From NCBI GenBank assembly GCA_964568425.1, contig CAZMPO010000005.1:1-64000 (forward strand): a stretch of DNA of 64,000 nt, given 5' to 3'. The translations under genes and the position numbers were made by a program. The stretch is from CAKSQF01 sp964568425. GTDB lineage: Bacteria > Bacillota > Clostridia > Oscillospirales > CAG-272. How positions within the stretch are numbered: position 1 is the stretch's first letter; the number at the start of each line of letters is the position of its first letter. Positions 24,913 to 33,209 of the stretch are shown here, in pieces. Below the pieces are notes generated by a model, which was not told the origin of the DNA, searched no databases, and saw nothing but the letters and a program-made list of their open reading frames with translations.

Positions 24913-25377
24913 ATGGAAGAAAACATTCAAAAAAGAGCCTTGGGGATCGCCGCTCTGACCCTCGGGGCTGCCATGTACATCCTGTCGTTCTCGCTCTCGG
25001 CGGTCTTCGACATTGACATTTTCAGAGAGGTTGCCGTAGGCGAGAGCATATCGGCAAAGATTCGCGAGAGGCTGGTCGTCTCGGCGATCATCGGCGGGGT
25101 GGCGTGTCTGCTCTTTCTCGTTGGCGCGCCGACCGCATTCGGCAGTCATCACAGACGCTCGTCAAGGGCAGCGGCGATATCGCTTGCCCTGCTCCCGATC
25201 GAGCGAGCCGCGATGCTTTGGGTCAGATATTATGTCTATTGTCTTTCGTCGGTCTCGTCGAGAGCGATCAGGGAGCGTTTCGTCGCCAATTCGGGTACGC
25301 TCGAATGGATCGTGATCGCAATGACCCTCGCTCTCGGAGCCATAGCCTTCGCATCACGCCACGCGAAGGAGTACTGA
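24913..25377 (+). CDS. Small membrane protein of unknown function
   Basis: 154 aa with about four hydrophobic helices (LGIAALTLGAAMYILSFSLS, VVSAIIGGVACLLFLVGAP, AAAISLALLPIERAAMLWVR and WIVIAMTLALGAIAFASRH). No Shine-Dalgarno sequence is visible, though TATATAATA lies just upstream. No family recognised. The GATACGA-type repeat starts a few bases after its stop codon. Confidence 0.55.
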   Translation: MEENIQKRALGIAALTLGAAMYILSFSLSAVFDIDIFREVAVGESISAKIRERLVVSAIIGGVACLLFLVGAPTAFGSHHRRSSRAAAISLALLPIERAAMLWVRYYVYCLSSVSSRAIRERFVANSGTLEWIVIAMTLALGAIAFASRHAKEY

Positions 25378-25553
25378 GGCGAGATACGAGATACAAGATA
25401 CTTGTGCCGCGAAGATTTTGATATTCACCTGTCGAGATGATGTGTCGGCGGGATACGACCGCCCGCGACAAACAAGGTTTGTTATATGATAAATCGACCG
25501 ACGAAACGAACAAGTTTTGCCAATTCCTAATTCCTAATTCCTCATTCCTAATT
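25378..25553. repeat. Mosaic repeat with GATACAA-type heptads
   Basis: GATACGA-GATACAA-GATACTT followed by GTGCCGCGAAGATTTTGATA and TTCACCTGTCGAGATGA, then GACCGCCCGCGACAAACAAG, an ATAAATCGACCGACGAAAC phrase and an ATTCCTA array. The first part recurs in inverted form at about 29920-29975 and 39505-39565. Confidence 0.8.
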
Positions 25554-25570
25554 GAAAGAAAGTGCTGCTT

Positions 25571-26902
25571 ATGATAAAAGTTGGATTTGTATCACTCGGA
25601 TGTTCGAAAAATCTTTGCGACACCGAGGTCATGCTTCATGTGCTTGAGGCTGCCGGCTGTGAGATCGTCGCTGACGAGACACAGGCGGATGTCATCATCA
25701 TCAACACCTGCGCATTCATTGAAAGCGCGAAAAAAGAGGCGATCGACAACATTCTCGATGTCGCTTGGCTCAAAAAACACAGGTCGCTCCGCGGGATCGT
25801 CGTTTGCGGCTGTCTGGCTGAACGCTATCGCGAGGAGATCTTCACCGAAATGCCCGAGGTCGATGCTCTGATCGGCGTCGGCTCGCTCGCAAATATTTAC
25901 GAGGCAGTCAAGTCGGCGTACGATCATGAAAAATATTCCTCATTTGAGGACAAAAACAGCTGTCCTCTCGGCGGAGAGCGACTGCTCACGACCGAGCCGC
26001 ACATGGCGTACCTGAAGATCGCCGAGGGATGCGACAACAGATGCACATATTGTGCCATCCCCTCGATACGCGGAAGGTTCAGATCGCGCCCGATCGAGGA
26101 CCTGGTCGAGGAAGCGAAAGCACTTGAGGAGTCGGGATGCCTTGAGTTGAACATCATCGCGCAGGACACCACACGCTACGGGCTTGATCTGTACGGCGAG
26201 TACTCGCTCGCCCGTCTTGTGCGCGCCATCACCGACGCGACCACCATCCCATGGATACGCCTGCTCTATTGCTACCCCGACAAGATCACCCCCGAGCTGA
26301 TCGACGAGATGAAGAACAATCCCCGACTGCTCCACTACATGGATCTGCCGATCCAGCACATAAACGACGGCATCCTTCGCCGTATGAACCGTCACGGCGG
26401 CGCGGAGCTGATAAAGGAAAATATTGCCAAACTCAAGTCGGAGATCCCCGATCTTGTCGTGCGCACGACCGTGATCGTCGGCTTCCCGGGCGAGAGCGAG
26501 GATGCATTCTCCGAGCTTTGCGAGTATGTGAAGTCGGAGCGATTTGACAGGCTGGGCGCGTTCACCTATTCGGCTGAGGAGGGAACGCCTGCCGCCGAGT
26601 TTGAGGGGCAGATCGACGAGCAGGTCAAAGAGGACAGATACGACATCATCATGCGCGAGCAGCTGGCAGTCAGCGATGAAAAGAATCGCGGCAGAGTCGG
26701 CAGTGTGGTGACGATGCTGATTGAGGGCTTTGACCCGGTGTCGGAGGCGTACTATGGCAGAAGCTATGCCGAGGCAGCCGATGTTGACCCGAAGATCTAC
26801 TTCACGGGACGTCCGGGGCAGTACAAGGTCGGCAGTTTTATCAAGGCAGAGATCACAGATGTGCTCGATTACGATCTGATCGCCGAGCCGATCGAACAAT
26901 AA
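25571..26902 (+). CDS. rimO: Ribosomal protein S12 methylthiotransferase RimO
   Basis: 443 aa from the ATG at 25571 (a GTG three codons earlier is possible). It is a radical-SAM methylthiotransferase: the N-terminal UPF0004 domain holds LGCSKNLCDTEVM and Cys residues for the auxiliary cluster, the radical-SAM triad is EGCDNRCTYCAIP, and the C-terminal TRAM domain spans about the last 65 residues. SIRGRFRSRPIEDLVEEA and the LGCSKN start favour RimO over MiaB. It modifies an aspartate of ribosomal protein S12. pgsA follows 19 bp downstream, a common Firmicutes pairing. Confidence 0.93.
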   Translation: MIKVGFVSLGCSKNLCDTEVMLHVLEAAGCEIVADETQADVIIINTCAFIESAKKEAIDNILDVAWLKKHRSLRGIVVCGCLAERYREEIFTEMPEVDALIGVGSLANIYEAVKSAYDHEKYSSFEDKNSCPLGGERLLTTEPHMAYLKIAEGCDNRCTYCAIPSIRGRFRSRPIEDLVEEAKALEESGCLELNIIAQDTTRYGLDLYGEYSLARLVRAITDATTIPWIRLLYCYPDKITPELIDEMKNNPRLLHYMDLPIQHINDGILRRMNRHGGAELIKENIAKLKSEIPDLVVRTTVIVGFPGESEDAFSELCEYVKSERFDRLGAFTYSAEEGTPAAEFEGQIDEQVKEDRYDIIMREQLAVSDEKNRGRVGSVVTMLIEGFDPVSEAYYGRSYAEAADVDPKIYFTGRPGQYKVGSFIKAEITDVLDYDLIAEPIEQ

Positions 26903-26921
26903 ATTTACGGGAGTTGTAATT

Positions 26922-27524
26922 ATGTCAGAAACAGAGACGAAAAAAGGCGGATGTCCGAAAAATCTGCCGAACATTTTGACGGTTGTCCGCGCGCTTTTGG
27001 TGCCGGTCTTCATGGCATTTTTGATATTTGATCTTTTCGGGGACATGTGGACAAGACTTATCGGCGCGGCGGTCTTCGGGCTGATCTCGCTGACCGACAT
27101 GATCGACGGCAAATTGGCGAGGAAATATAATTTGATCACCGATTTCGGCAAGTTTCTCGATCCGCTTGCCGACAAGCTGTTGGTGCTCGGCGCGATGCTG
27201 TCGCTGATGATCTACATGGGTGACGATCGCACATTCGCGATCTTGGTCGCATTTTCGACATTTATCGTCATTTTTCGCGAGCTTGCGGTGACATCGCTTC
27301 GCCTGATCTGCAAAAACGGCGACGGCAAGGTGATCGCTGCGAACATGGCAGGCAAGATCAAGACGGTCTCGCAAATGATCTTCATCTTAGCCGCCCTTCT
27401 CGAACCGATCGTGTGGGACTATCTTGTCCTGACATACCTGTCGCTTGCCGTCATGGTATTCATGACGGTCTATTCGGGGGTCAATTATTTCTTGATCTAT
27501 CTTCCGATGATGAAGAAAAAGTGA
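26922..27524 (+). CDS. pgsA: Phosphatidylglycerophosphate synthase
   Basis: 200-aa membrane enzyme that condenses CDP-diacylglycerol with glycerol-3-phosphate, the committed step to phosphatidylglycerol. The CDP-alcohol phosphotransferase signature DG-x2-AR-x8-G-x3-D-x3-D is visible as DGKLARKYNL followed by ITDFGKFLDPLADK. The first 20 residues (SETETKKGGCPKNLPNILTV) extend before the first helix. It is probably cotranscribed with rimO. Confidence 0.93.
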   Translation: MSETETKKGGCPKNLPNILTVVRALLVPVFMAFLIFDLFGDMWTRLIGAAVFGLISLTDMIDGKLARKYNLITDFGKFLDPLADKLLVLGAMLSLMIYMGDDRTFAILVAFSTFIVIFRELAVTSLRLICKNGDGKVIAANMAGKIKTVSQMIFILAALLEPIVWDYLVLTYLSLAVMVFMTVYSGVNYFLIYLPMMKKK

Positions 27525-27529
27525 GATTT

Positions 27530-27750
27530 GGCGGGGGAGCTCGACCGATGCGGAAGAGTCCTTGGCAAAATTTTGTTGCGATATCGCCGATATATCATCC
27601 CCCGATCAACAACGAGGCGGGCGATCGATGATCGCCCCTACAGGGTGGGGGACGGTTGTATCGGCAACCGATATAACATCTCTGCGATATTACAACCAAA
27701 CCCCGCGGGTTCCTCATTTCTAATTTCTCATTCCTAATTCCTAATTCAAA
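27530..27750. repeat. Mosaic repeat between pgsA and tmk
   Basis: ATATCGCCGATATATCATCC, GGCGGGCGATCGATGATCGC, GTATCGGCAACCGATATAAC, the CGATATTACAACCAAAC linker and an ATTTCTA/ATTCCTA array. Confidence 0.8.
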
Positions 27751-27760
27751 AAGGTTTCTT

Positions 27761-28435
27761 ATGTCAAATTCATCAAAACTTATCGTAATCGACGGGCTGG
27801 ACGGCTCGGGGAAGGGCACGCAGAGCAGACTGCTTGTCGAACATCTTGAAAACAACGGTCATCCCGCACGCAGGATCGACTTTCCGCGGCATGGCAAAAA
27901 ATCCGCCGCGCTTGTTGACGGCTATCTTTCGGGCGAGCTTGGCGGACATCCCGACGACACGGGCGCGTATGCCGCGGCGACGCTCTTTGCGGTCGACAGG
28001 TATTGGTCCTACCGCACCGAATGGGGGGATGACTACCGCTCGGGCAAGATCATCGTCGCAGACAGGTACACGACCGCGAACGCCGTGCATCAGTGTTCGA
28101 AAATGCCGCGCCCCGAGTGGGACGCGTTCCTCTCCTGGCTTTGGGAGAACGAATATCAGCGCATCGGCATCCCTGCGCCCGATCTGACCATCTATCTTGA
28201 GATGCGCCCCGACATCTCGCGCCGACTGATTGCATCGCGCGCCGAAAAAGAGGGCAGGGCGACCGACATTCACGAGCGGGACACGAGCTATCTCGACCGC
28301 TGTTACGAGGCGGCACTTTACGCCTGCGACTACCTCGGATGGACAAAAATTTGCTGTTATGAGGGCGACGAGCCCCGTCCGATCGAGGATATCGCGAAAG
28401 AAATTTCGGGAATTGTCGATGTGCTTATCAATTAA
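27761..28435 (+). CDS. tmk: Thymidylate kinase
   Basis: 224 aa. dTMP kinase makes dTDP for DNA synthesis. The P-loop is IDGLDGSGKGTQSRLL, the DRY motif region is IVADRYTTANAVHQ, and a LID-like region with EKEGRATDIHERD follows. AAAGG precedes the ATG. The sequence is of the longer, eukaryote-like flavour often found in Clostridia; a related deoxynucleoside kinase is less likely because DRYTTANAVHQ fits dTMP kinases well. Confidence 0.85.
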   Translation: MSNSSKLIVIDGLDGSGKGTQSRLLVEHLENNGHPARRIDFPRHGKKSAALVDGYLSGELGGHPDDTGAYAAATLFAVDRYWSYRTEWGDDYRSGKIIVADRYTTANAVHQCSKMPRPEWDAFLSWLWENEYQRIGIPAPDLTIYLEMRPDISRRLIASRAEKEGRATDIHERDTSYLDRCYEAALYACDYLGWTKICCYEGDEPRPIEDIAKEISGIVDVLIN

Positions 28436-28475
28436 CAAAATTACGCATTTTCGTTTATAAAGGAGGCATAATATT

Positions 28476-29024
28476 ATGGTATATGTATTTTTGGCAGGCG
28501 GTTTTGAGGAGATCGAGGCGATATCGTCGATCGACATCCTTCGCCGCGCCGGGCTTGAGGTCACCACGGTCTGCGTCGGAAGCGAACCCTTTGTCGCAGG
28601 CGCACACGGGGTCATCGTTAAGGCGGACAAAAACATATCGGAGCTTGATCTGACCGAGCGTCCCGAAATGCTCGTTTTCCCGGGCGGTGCGACCTCGACC
28701 GAGAGGATGCTTTTCAACAAGCGCATGGAAAATTATATACTCGCGGTTGCCGCCGACGAGAGCGTCAAGGTCGCCGCCATCTGCGCCGCACCGAGCGTTA
28801 TCGGATTTTACGGTCTGCTTCGCGGCAGACGCGCGACCTGCTACCCCGGGTACGAGGACAGACTGATCGGCGCGATACATGCTGACGAGTCGGTCGTCCG
28901 CGACGGAAGGTTTTTGACCGGCGTCGGACCTGGCGCTTCGATAGAGTTCGCACTCGCCGCCGTGGAGATGATCTGCGGCAAGGAAAAGGCGGACGAGATC
29001 GCAAACGCAATGCAAATTCGCTAA
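28476..29024 (+). CDS. DJ-1/PfpI family protein
   Basis: 182 aa, the size of a DJ-1/YajL subunit. The nucleophile elbow is seen as VKVAAICAAPSVIGFYG with the conserved Cys, and the N-terminal acidic partner as FLAGGFEEIEAISSIDIL. Family members are variously described as glyoxalase III, deglycase or oxidative-stress chaperones; the exact activity cannot be read here. AAAGGAGG gives it a strong ribosome binding site. It lies between tmk and the cyclo-ligase on the same strand. Confidence 0.88.
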   Translation: MVYVFLAGGFEEIEAISSIDILRRAGLEVTTVCVGSEPFVAGAHGVIVKADKNISELDLTERPEMLVFPGGATSTERMLFNKRMENYILAVAADESVKVAAICAAPSVIGFYGLLRGRRATCYPGYEDRLIGAIHADESVVRDGRFLTGVGPGASIEFALAAVEMICGKEKADEIANAMQIR

Positions 29025-29079
29025 TACATAGACACAACACACAAAATTCGTAGAAAAACGCAGGAGAAAGAAAGCCGTT

Positions 29080-29703
29080 ATGAAGGGCAAGAGGATAGAG
29101 AAGAACAAACAGACAAAGATCGGGGAGAATTTGCGCGAGGTGAAGGCGGTGCTGAGGAAGGATTACAAACAGCGTCGCATATCGATCACGCCCGACGAAA
29201 AGGCTCAAATGGATGCCGCGATAGTGCGCCGCCTGATCGGGCTTCGCAGTTATTGCTACTCTGACAATTTGCTTCTCTACTATCCGCGCCCCGACGAGAT
29301 CGACATTTTGCCGCTTGCGAGGCAGGCGATCGCCGACGGGAAGGCGGTCTATTTCCCGATATCGGGAGAGAAGGGTATAATGGAATTTCGCCGCGTTGTC
29401 GATCTTGACTCTGAATTTTCGCCCGGCAAATTCGGCATTCGCGAGCCGAGCACCAACTGTCCCCTGCTTGACAAGTCTGTGGCGATCGGCGCGACGCTTG
29501 TGATCATGCCTGCGCTGTCGATCGATCGCGAGGGCTATCGTCTGGGCTACGGCAAGGGGTATTACGACAGATATTTGATCGACCTCACCGCGTCGGTGAT
29601 CGGCATCGTCTACGATCGCCTGCTTGCCGACAAATTACCCCGAGGCAAATACGACCGCCGCGCCGACCTCGTCGTGACCGATCAGCAGACGATTTTTATG
29701 TGA
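29080..29703 (+). CDS. 5-formyltetrahydrofolate cyclo-ligase
   Basis: 207 aa. The enzyme uses ATP to convert 5-formyl-THF to 5,10-methenyl-THF. Recognisable parts are LREVKAVLRKDYKQRRISIT near the N-terminus, LLLYYPRPDEIDILPL, and the signature YRLGYGKGYYDRYL with PALSIDREG before it. The first 20 residues are a basic extension that may not all be translated, as the ribosome binding site is weak. Confidence 0.92.
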   Translation: MKGKRIEKNKQTKIGENLREVKAVLRKDYKQRRISITPDEKAQMDAAIVRRLIGLRSYCYSDNLLLYYPRPDEIDILPLARQAIADGKAVYFPISGEKGIMEFRRVVDLDSEFSPGKFGIREPSTNCPLLDKSVAIGATLVIMPALSIDREGYRLGYGKGYYDRYLIDLTASVIGIVYDRLLADKLPRGKYDRRADLVVTDQQTIFM

Positions 29704-30020
29704 TATCGCCGATATATCATCCCCCGATCAACAAAGAAACGGGCGATCGATGATCGCCCCCGGCGGATTTGAGGTAATATGTAATAGTGAAGAGGTAAGA
29801 AGTGAGGAACATTTTCGCCCGTGGCGAAAATGGATTTGATTTGTAATGATATCTCTGCGATATTACAACCAAATCTCGCAAATTCCTAATTTCTAATTTC
29901 TCATTCCTAATTATCTCGACAGGTGAATATCCAATCCCCCCGCACAAATATCTTGTATCTTTTATCTTGCAACTAATTCCTAATTCCTAATTCCTAATTT
30001 CTAATTTCTAATTTCCCCAG
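29704..30020. repeat. Composite mosaic repeat ahead of the CPBP protease
   Basis: Begins at the cyclo-ligase stop codon: ATATCGCCGATATATCATCC, GGGCGATCGATGATCGCCCC, a GAGGTAA array with the ATTTTCGCCC palindrome, the CGATATTACAACCAAATCTC linker, an ATTTCTA array, TCGACAGGTGAATATCCAAT with CAAATATCTTGTATC (the GATACAA module inverted), and a second ATTCCTA array. No gene. Confidence 0.85.
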
Positions 30021-30032
30021 AAAGGATCCGCC

Positions 30033-30926
30033 GTGAAAAAGCTGAAACCTGCGACCAAGGTGCCGCTGCTTGTTATTGTTATATACAGCCTCCTCGCGGC
30101 ATCGTCCGCGTTGACATTTCTTTGGGGCAAGGACGCGGACTCGGCGTTTGCGTCGGCTATCGTTATCCAAATTCTCGTTTTTGTCATGCCGACCGTTTTT
30201 TACAGCCGATTGACCTCGCTTTCCTTCTCGAAAAAGCTCAATCTCCGATTTTTTCCGCCGACCAAGATCGTGCTTATCATCGGTCTGCTCGGCGTGATGA
30301 TCTTCGGCTCGCTGACTGTTGGTCTGCTTTGGAGTTCGCTGATCGATATCCCGTCTGACGGCGGCATCCCGAACAGCATTTATTCGATGGACCCGATCTA
30401 TGTGATCACGGCGTTCTGCGTTGTCCCTGCCGTCTGCGAGGAATTTGTCTTCCGAGGTGTCCTGCTTTCCGAATATTCGACCTACGGTCCGCTCGCCGCC
30501 ATCTCGATCACCTCGATCCTTTTCGCAATGTCCCATTTTTCATTTACCGAACTGCCGACGCGCATCTTCTGCGGTATCATCCTCGCCGCCGCGCTCTATA
30601 TGACCAAGAGCCTTTTCGCCCCAATGTTGCTCCATCTTGCCAATAATTTGGTCAGCGTTTACCTTCTTCCTTATGTCAATGCGGTCGTCCTGCAACCGAG
30701 GGGTGCGCTATTTTCGGTCTTCATCGTCGGCACGCTCTTTCTTGCCTGCCTTATCATCGTCTTCCGCGAGGGCGAGTCGGTCTATTTCGAGTTTGCCTAT
30801 GACCCCACCTACTCGGGCGGTCGTCGCGATCTCGCACCCGGCAAAAAGGACAGCGCGCTTGTCGCTTTCTTCTCGCCGACGCTGATCATATGCCTCTTGA
30901 TGTTCGTCATTTTGTCAATAAAATGA
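30033..30926 (+). CDS. CPBP (CAAX protease/bacteriocin-processing) intramembrane metalloprotease
   Basis: 297 aa from a GTG start with AGAAAGGA six nt upstream. About eight transmembrane helices. The Abi/CPBP motifs are clear: EEFVFRGVLLSEY (EExxxR), MSHFSFTELPTRIF (the FxxxH-type histidine) and MLLHLANNLVSVYL (HxxxN/B). These residues form the intramembrane active site. The substrates are unknown. It lies 32 bp before mltG in the same direction. Confidence 0.88.
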   Translation: MKKLKPATKVPLLVIVIYSLLAASSALTFLWGKDADSAFASAIVIQILVFVMPTVFYSRLTSLSFSKKLNLRFFPPTKIVLIIGLLGVMIFGSLTVGLLWSSLIDIPSDGGIPNSIYSMDPIYVITAFCVVPAVCEEFVFRGVLLSEYSTYGPLAAISITSILFAMSHFSFTELPTRIFCGIILAAALYMTKSLFAPMLLHLANNLVSVYLLPYVNAVVLQPRGALFSVFIVGTLFLACLIIVFREGESVYFEFAYDPTYSGGRRDLAPGKKDSALVAFFSPTLIICLLMFVILSIK

Positions 30927-30958
30927 CCATTATCTTCAACTAAAAAGGAAATTTTAGC

Positions 30959-32350
30959 ATGGATAATTTCGATAAAAACGAAAATCTCGAAAATCTCGAT
31001 AACAACGAAACAGATCTCAAAAAGGGGAGCGGGATTTTCGACCCTTCGACCGACGGCGAGCCCGATCTGATCGGATTTTCGCCGAGTGCCGATTTTGTGA
31101 ACACCGACATGCCGAGCGACACCGACGCCCCTGCCGCACGATTTGACGACCTCGTCAACGAGCGAGGCGAGCTTGACGTCCCCGAGATCAAGGTCAAAAA
31201 GAAGAAAAAGGTGATCCACGACGCCGGCGGACCCATCCGATCACTCGGCGTGTCGGTCGCCATCCTGTCCGTCTGCCTGATACTCGGCATAGTCGGCGGC
31301 ATTTTGATCCTCTCGGTCGCAAACGATCTCTTCTCATTTGTCTACGAAAAGGACGAACTCGGTGAGGCTGTTGTCTACACCGTGACCATCGACGACCCCG
31401 GACTCTCGCCGCGTGAGGTCGGCGAGATCTTGAGAGAGGAGGGCGTCATTCGCTATCCGTTTGTCTTCAAACTCTATGCACAGCTCAAGAAAAAGGACAA
31501 TTTTGCCGTAAAATGCGGAACATACAATATATCCGCGTCTGCAAATTATGATTCCATCATGACCGCGCTGAACCCGACGCCGCCGCGTGAAGAGGTGACG
31601 ATCACCTTTACCGAGACGATGACGACCGATGATGTGATCGATCTGTTCCTTGCCAACGGTATCGGCACGCGCGAGGGCTTTGAAGAGGCGATCAACGAAT
31701 ATAATTACAGCTATTGGTTCATGGAATATCTGACGCCCGATCAGCTCTCGCCCGATCGCTACTACAGGCTGGACGGATATCTCTACCCCGACACGTACAG
31801 ATTCTTCACCGACAGCTCGGAGATCGCGGCGATCGACAAGATGCTTTCGAATTTCGACCGCTATTTCGGGTCGATCTACAAAACCGCGTGCGATGAGCGG
31901 TCGATGACGCCCGATCAGATCGTCACGCTCGCCTCGATGGTGCAAGCCGAGGCAAGTCGCGTGACCGACTTCACGTTCGTCGCCGCAGTCTTCGACAATC
32001 GACTGAACTCGAGGACATTCGAGGGCAGGCTCGATTCGGACGCCACCGTGCAATATTATTTCAGGCATGTCGAGGGCGCGCGCCACGACAAGGTCTCCCC
32101 GGACGATCTCAAGGTCGACACGCCCTACAACACATATTTGTACAAGGGTCTGACCCCGGGTGCGGTCTGCAATCCGTCGATCGACGCCCTCCGCGCGGCA
32201 CTCTATCCCGAGGAGAATTGCCCGTATTACTATTTCGTTTCGCGTTCGAACGGCGTGATGCTCTACGCGAAGACGCTTGCCGAGCACAACAGGAATATCG
32301 AGACGGTCAAAAAAGAGGATCAAAGCTCGGGCGTCGGCGGATACGAGTGA
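30959..32350 (+). CDS. mltG: Endolytic murein transglycosylase MltG
   Basis: 463 aa. Residues 1-90 are an acidic cytoplasmic region, followed by one transmembrane helix (about 102-124), a LysM-like part (SPREVGEILREEGVIRYPFV) and the YceG catalytic domain. The catalytic Glu sits in TLASMVQAEASRVTDF and the C-terminal motif in TPYNTYLYKGLTPGAVCNPS. MltG cuts nascent glycan strands and so sets their length. The acidic N-terminal extension is long compared with E. coli MltG (340 aa) but usual for Gram-positive forms. Confidence 0.95.
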   Translation: MDNFDKNENLENLDNNETDLKKGSGIFDPSTDGEPDLIGFSPSADFVNTDMPSDTDAPAARFDDLVNERGELDVPEIKVKKKKKVIHDAGGPIRSLGVSVAILSVCLILGIVGGILILSVANDLFSFVYEKDELGEAVVYTVTIDDPGLSPREVGEILREEGVIRYPFVFKLYAQLKKKDNFAVKCGTYNISASANYDSIMTALNPTPPREEVTITFTETMTTDDVIDLFLANGIGTREGFEEAINEYNYSYWFMEYLTPDQLSPDRYYRLDGYLYPDTYRFFTDSSEIAAIDKMLSNFDRYFGSIYKTACDERSMTPDQIVTLASMVQAEASRVTDFTFVAAVFDNRLNSRTFEGRLDSDATVQYYFRHVEGARHDKVSPDDLKVDTPYNTYLYKGLTPGAVCNPSIDALRAALYPEENCPYYYFVSRSNGVMLYAKTLAEHNRNIETVKKEDQSSGVGGYE

Positions 32351-32366
32351 GAGGCAGGGGATAGGC

Positions 32367-33035
32367 ATGAATGAATATCCGAAATCGGCTGATACGCTCA
32401 CCGAAACGGTGGTCGGCGGACGAAGGTTCGTGCGTGTCGCGATCAGCTCACCTGCTTCACTCGGCAAGGACAGTCCCGAAAAATTTGCGCTGAAATACGG
32501 GAGCGACAGGGTTCGCGCCGACGATATCCTCGTGTTTTCGGCGCAGGCTATAGCTATTTACCAAAAAAATTACTATTTGCTCACAAGCGTAAAACCGTCG
32601 TTTATCGCTGAAAAGATATCCAAAATGGTGAAAAAAGGGCAGATGTCGAGCGTCTTCACCGACGCGCGCGCAACACAGGCAGGCATCGCCGAGCTTGGAC
32701 TGCCGCGATTTTTGGTAGGCGCGCTCATGGAGAGATTTTTCAAAAAGGGATATTTTTCCAAAATAATCGGCGAGGACGGCAGGCTGATGGACCTGTGCGT
32801 GGTGGACGATCGCAGTGTGCTGACGCTCTGCCCGGACGATCTGATGCTGGTGGTCGAGAACATTGCCGAGGAGCTGGGGGTTCGCACGGTCATTGCCGAT
32901 CTGCGGCGTGACGCGAGAGTCATTGCCATGTCGGAGAGCTCGCTCGACACCGATGAGCTCGAGGAGATCCTGCACGACGCCCCCATGCGAGTAGGCAACC
33001 GCCGCGTCCCGATGGCAATTGTTAGGGAGAATTAG
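32367..33035 (+). CDS. Unassigned protein, weak resemblance to F420-0:glutamate ligase-type proteins
   Basis: 222 aa starting 16 bp after mltG with GAGGCAGGGG upstream. The stretch RADDILVFSAQAIAIYQKNY recalls the GDILVV-type strand and loop of CofE-like ligases, but the similarity is weak and no cofactor genes are nearby. A conserved-looking core is GEDGRLMDLCVVDDRSVLTL. The stop codon TAG is the first heptad of the longest TTAGGAA array in the window, so the last residues (REN) may be repeat-derived. Confidence 0.6.
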   Translation: MNEYPKSADTLTETVVGGRRFVRVAISSPASLGKDSPEKFALKYGSDRVRADDILVFSAQAIAIYQKNYYLLTSVKPSFIAEKISKMVKKGQMSSVFTDARATQAGIAELGLPRFLVGALMERFFKKGYFSKIIGEDGRLMDLCVVDDRSVLTLCPDDLMLVVENIAEELGVRTVIADLRRDARVIAMSESSLDTDELEEILHDAPMRVGNRRVPMAIVREN

Positions 33036-33168
33036 GAATTAGGAATTAGGAATTAGGAATTAGGAATTAGGAATTAGGAATGAGAAATTAGGAATGAGGA
33101 ATTAAAATTCATTTTCGCCCGAATGGGCGAAAATGTTCCGCACCTCTTACCTCTTACCTCTTACCTCA
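33030..33168. repeat. Compact mosaic repeat with the longest TTAGGAA array
   Basis: About ten heptads (33031-33104) start inside the stop codon of the preceding gene, followed by ATTTTCGCCC-GAAT-GGGCGAAAAT and a TTACCTC array that joins the GH35 terminator. The CGATATTACAACC linker is missing, so array and palindrome are fused. Confidence 0.9.
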
Positions 33169-33209
33169 AAAAAGTCCTGCCATCGCCGAAAAGGCGATGG
33201 CGGGATTTT
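33166..33209 (-). terminator. Terminator of the GH35 gene
   Basis: CCTGCCATCGCC pairs with GGCGATGGCGGG around GAAAA; on the minus strand it follows the stop codon directly and ends in TTTTTTGAGG, i.e. it abuts the GAGGTAA array. Confidence 0.9.

Noticed and set aside
33030..33105. Heptad arrays as a CRISPR array
   Set aside because: The period is 7 bp with no spacers, and there are no cas genes.
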